Assembly (NCBI GenBank): GCA_027080545.1
Contig: JALWRV010000230.1
Span: 1 to 5,497 of the forward strand
DNA from: Parvularculaceae bacterium
GTDB lineage: Bacteria > Pseudomonadota > Alphaproteobacteria > Caulobacterales > Parvularculaceae
DNA length: 5,497 nucleotides
Direction of reading: 5' to 3'
Part shown: positions 4,428-5,497 of the stretch, in pieces
Layout of the letters: each line of letters opens with the position of its first letter
How positions within the stretch are numbered: the first letter of the stretch is position 1
Translations under genes and position numbers: made by a program
The notes under the pieces: generated by a model
What the model was told of the DNA's origin: nothing
Seen by the model: only the letters and a program-made list of their open reading frames with translations
The model's database searches: none

Positions 4428-5497
4428 ATGACAAGTCCGCTCCTGCCGGCTACCGTGAGAGAACGGTTCCATAGGCCTCAGGGCCACTATTTTCTCTCCC
4501 ACTCGGCCGGCTTGATGCCAAAAGCCGCCAAAGAGTTTATCGAGACCAATGTCTTTAAGCCTTGGCAAGAAAAAGGGGGCCAATCCTGGCCCGACTGGTT
4601 AACGGTACTTGATCGGTTTCATCAGGGGCTGGGCACTATTTTATCCGCACCGGCCAACCAGTTTTGCGCCCAGACCAATCTTTCTGCGGGGCTGGTCAAA
4701 ATTTTCTCCGCCCTGCCCGCCCCAAAAAAACGCAATATAATTCTGATGTCAGAAGAGGATTTCCCCACCACGGGTTTCGTCTTGCAACAGGCCGAACGAT
4801 GGGGGTGGGAAAGGCGCTTTATTCCCAGAGGCAGCGATCTCAGCGATCTAGAATTATGGCAGGACCAGATGGATGAGTGCGTGGGGGTGGTGTTCGCTAC
4901 TCATGTTTTTTCAAATGGCGGTGCGCGCGCGCCAATCCATGATATTTGCCAGATCGCTCGGGAGCGTGACATTCTCTCCATTCTGGATCTGGCTCAATCG
5001 GCTGGCGGGATTGAGATTGACCTTTCTTCGATCCGTCCTGATTTTGCCGTCGGGTCTGGGCTTAAATATCTATGTGGCGGGCCGGGGGCCTGTTGGCTCT
5101 ATGTGGATGGGGCACGCCTTGAGCGCTGGCAACCCACAGATGTGGGGTGGTTTTCCCATCAAGACCCTTATGAAATGGATATTCATAATTTTACCTATGC
5201 TGAAAATGCGTGGCGCTTTATGGGCGGCACGCCATCCGTTTTGCCTTTTGCCATGGGGGTTGTGGGGTTGGAGATTGTGCAGGAATATGGGAGTGCACAA
5301 ATTGAAGCCCATAATCAAGCCCTGCTGCAAAGGCTGATCGATGGCTTGCCCCCCGACAGGGTAGTATCCCAGACCCGACCACACCGTCGGGGCAACCATC
5401 TATTGGTACGGGTGTGTGATCCGGAAAAGCAGGTAGAAATTTTAGCCCATCAAAACATTCTTTGTGATGTACGCAATCAAGCTTTGCGGTTTTCTCT
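4428..5497 (+). CDS. Kynureninase-like class V (fold type I) PLP-dependent enzyme, partial at 3' end
   Basis: The frame from ATG 4428 is open for 356 codons and runs off the window; the C-terminus is missing. Shorter frames in the other phases at 4664-4876 and 4873-5337 are shadows of this gene. Fold-type-I landmarks are Asp187 in DLAQSAGG (187-194), which should hold the PLP pyridine nitrogen, and the Schiff-base Lys213 in SGLKYLCGGPGA (210-221). Kynureninase-type features are KYLxGGPG (213-220), GWFSH (240-244, cf. GWFGH), and WRFMGGTPSVLPF (262-274, cf. FRxGTPPIL). Kynureninase cleaves kynurenine to anthranilate and alanine. Departures are SHSAGLMP (24-31) instead of the GNSLGLMP motif, and Gln190 instead of the His of DxxH. 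It follows the dioxygenase by 1 nt, with GAAGG (4414-4418) 9 nt before ATG, so the two are surely co-expressed. A related lyase or aminotransferase activity is the alternative. Confidence 0.85.
   Translation, partial: MTSPLLPATVRERFHRPQGHYFLSHSAGLMPKAAKEFIETNVFKPWQEKGGQSWPDWLTVLDRFHQGLGTILSAPANQFCAQTNLSAGLVKIFSALPAPKKRNIILMSEEDFPTTGFVLQQAERWGWERRFIPRGSDLSDLELWQDQMDECVGVVFATHVFSNGGARAPIHDICQIARERDILSILDLAQSAGGIEIDLSSIRPDFAVGSGLKYLCGGPGACWLYVDGARLERWQPTDVGWFSHQDPYEMDIHNFTYAENAWRFMGGTPSVLPFAMGVVGLEIVQEYGSAQIEAHNQALLQRLIDGLPPDRVVSQTRPHRRGNHLLVRVCDPEKQVEILAHQNILCDVRNQALRFS

Noticed and set aside
4664..5337. Two plus-strand open frames (4664-4876 and 4873-5337) that could look like separate small genes
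   Set aside because: They are out of phase with the continuous 356-codon kynureninase-like frame that begins at 4428 and runs off the window; their translations show no recognisable family features.

Overview
The window reads as a compact, entirely plus-strand stretch of a bacterial chromosome, most likely from an alphaproteobacterium. That placement rests on the accD-folC pair (the usual tail of the trp-accD-folC cluster in that class), on dut lying close to a MoeB/ThiF-type gene, and on the flavour of the proteins. GC looks moderate by eye. A lineage such as a Rhodospirillales-like or SAR116-like marine group would fit, but this is a guess and not shown by the sequence.

Layout. Positions 2-499 hold the 3' part of accD (acetyl-CoA carboxylase beta subunit). 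After a 61-nt gap come folC (561-1973), dut (1994-2455), a DUF1330 gene (2465-2758) and a HesA/MoeB/ThiF adenylyltransferase gene (2755-3501). The folC-to-moeB block has gaps of 20, 9 and -4 nt, so it is very probably one transcript. Its products are housekeeping: folate polyglutamylation, dUTP removal, and sulfur-carrier activation for molybdopterin or thiamine. Three of its four genes appear to start with TTG, each with a purine-rich ribosome binding site.

A 184-nt non-coding gap (3502-3685) separates this block from a second, two-gene unit. The gap holds a possible promoter, an 8-bp direct repeat and two inverted repeats. The second unit is a compact tryptophan 2,3-dioxygenase family gene (3686-4426) followed after 1 nt by a kynureninase-like PLP enzyme gene (4428 to the window end, incomplete). 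The latter is an uninterrupted frame of 356 codons that runs off the edge.

The pair looks like a tryptophan-to-kynurenine degradation module. However, both proteins depart from the textbook enzymes at substrate- or cofactor-contact motifs: the dioxygenase lacks the GTGGS loop, and the PLP enzyme lacks the GNSLGL motif and has DxxQ in place of DxxH. No formamidase gene lies between them. This pair is the most interesting part of the window. No RNA genes, mobile elements, CRISPR arrays or minus-strand genes were found.
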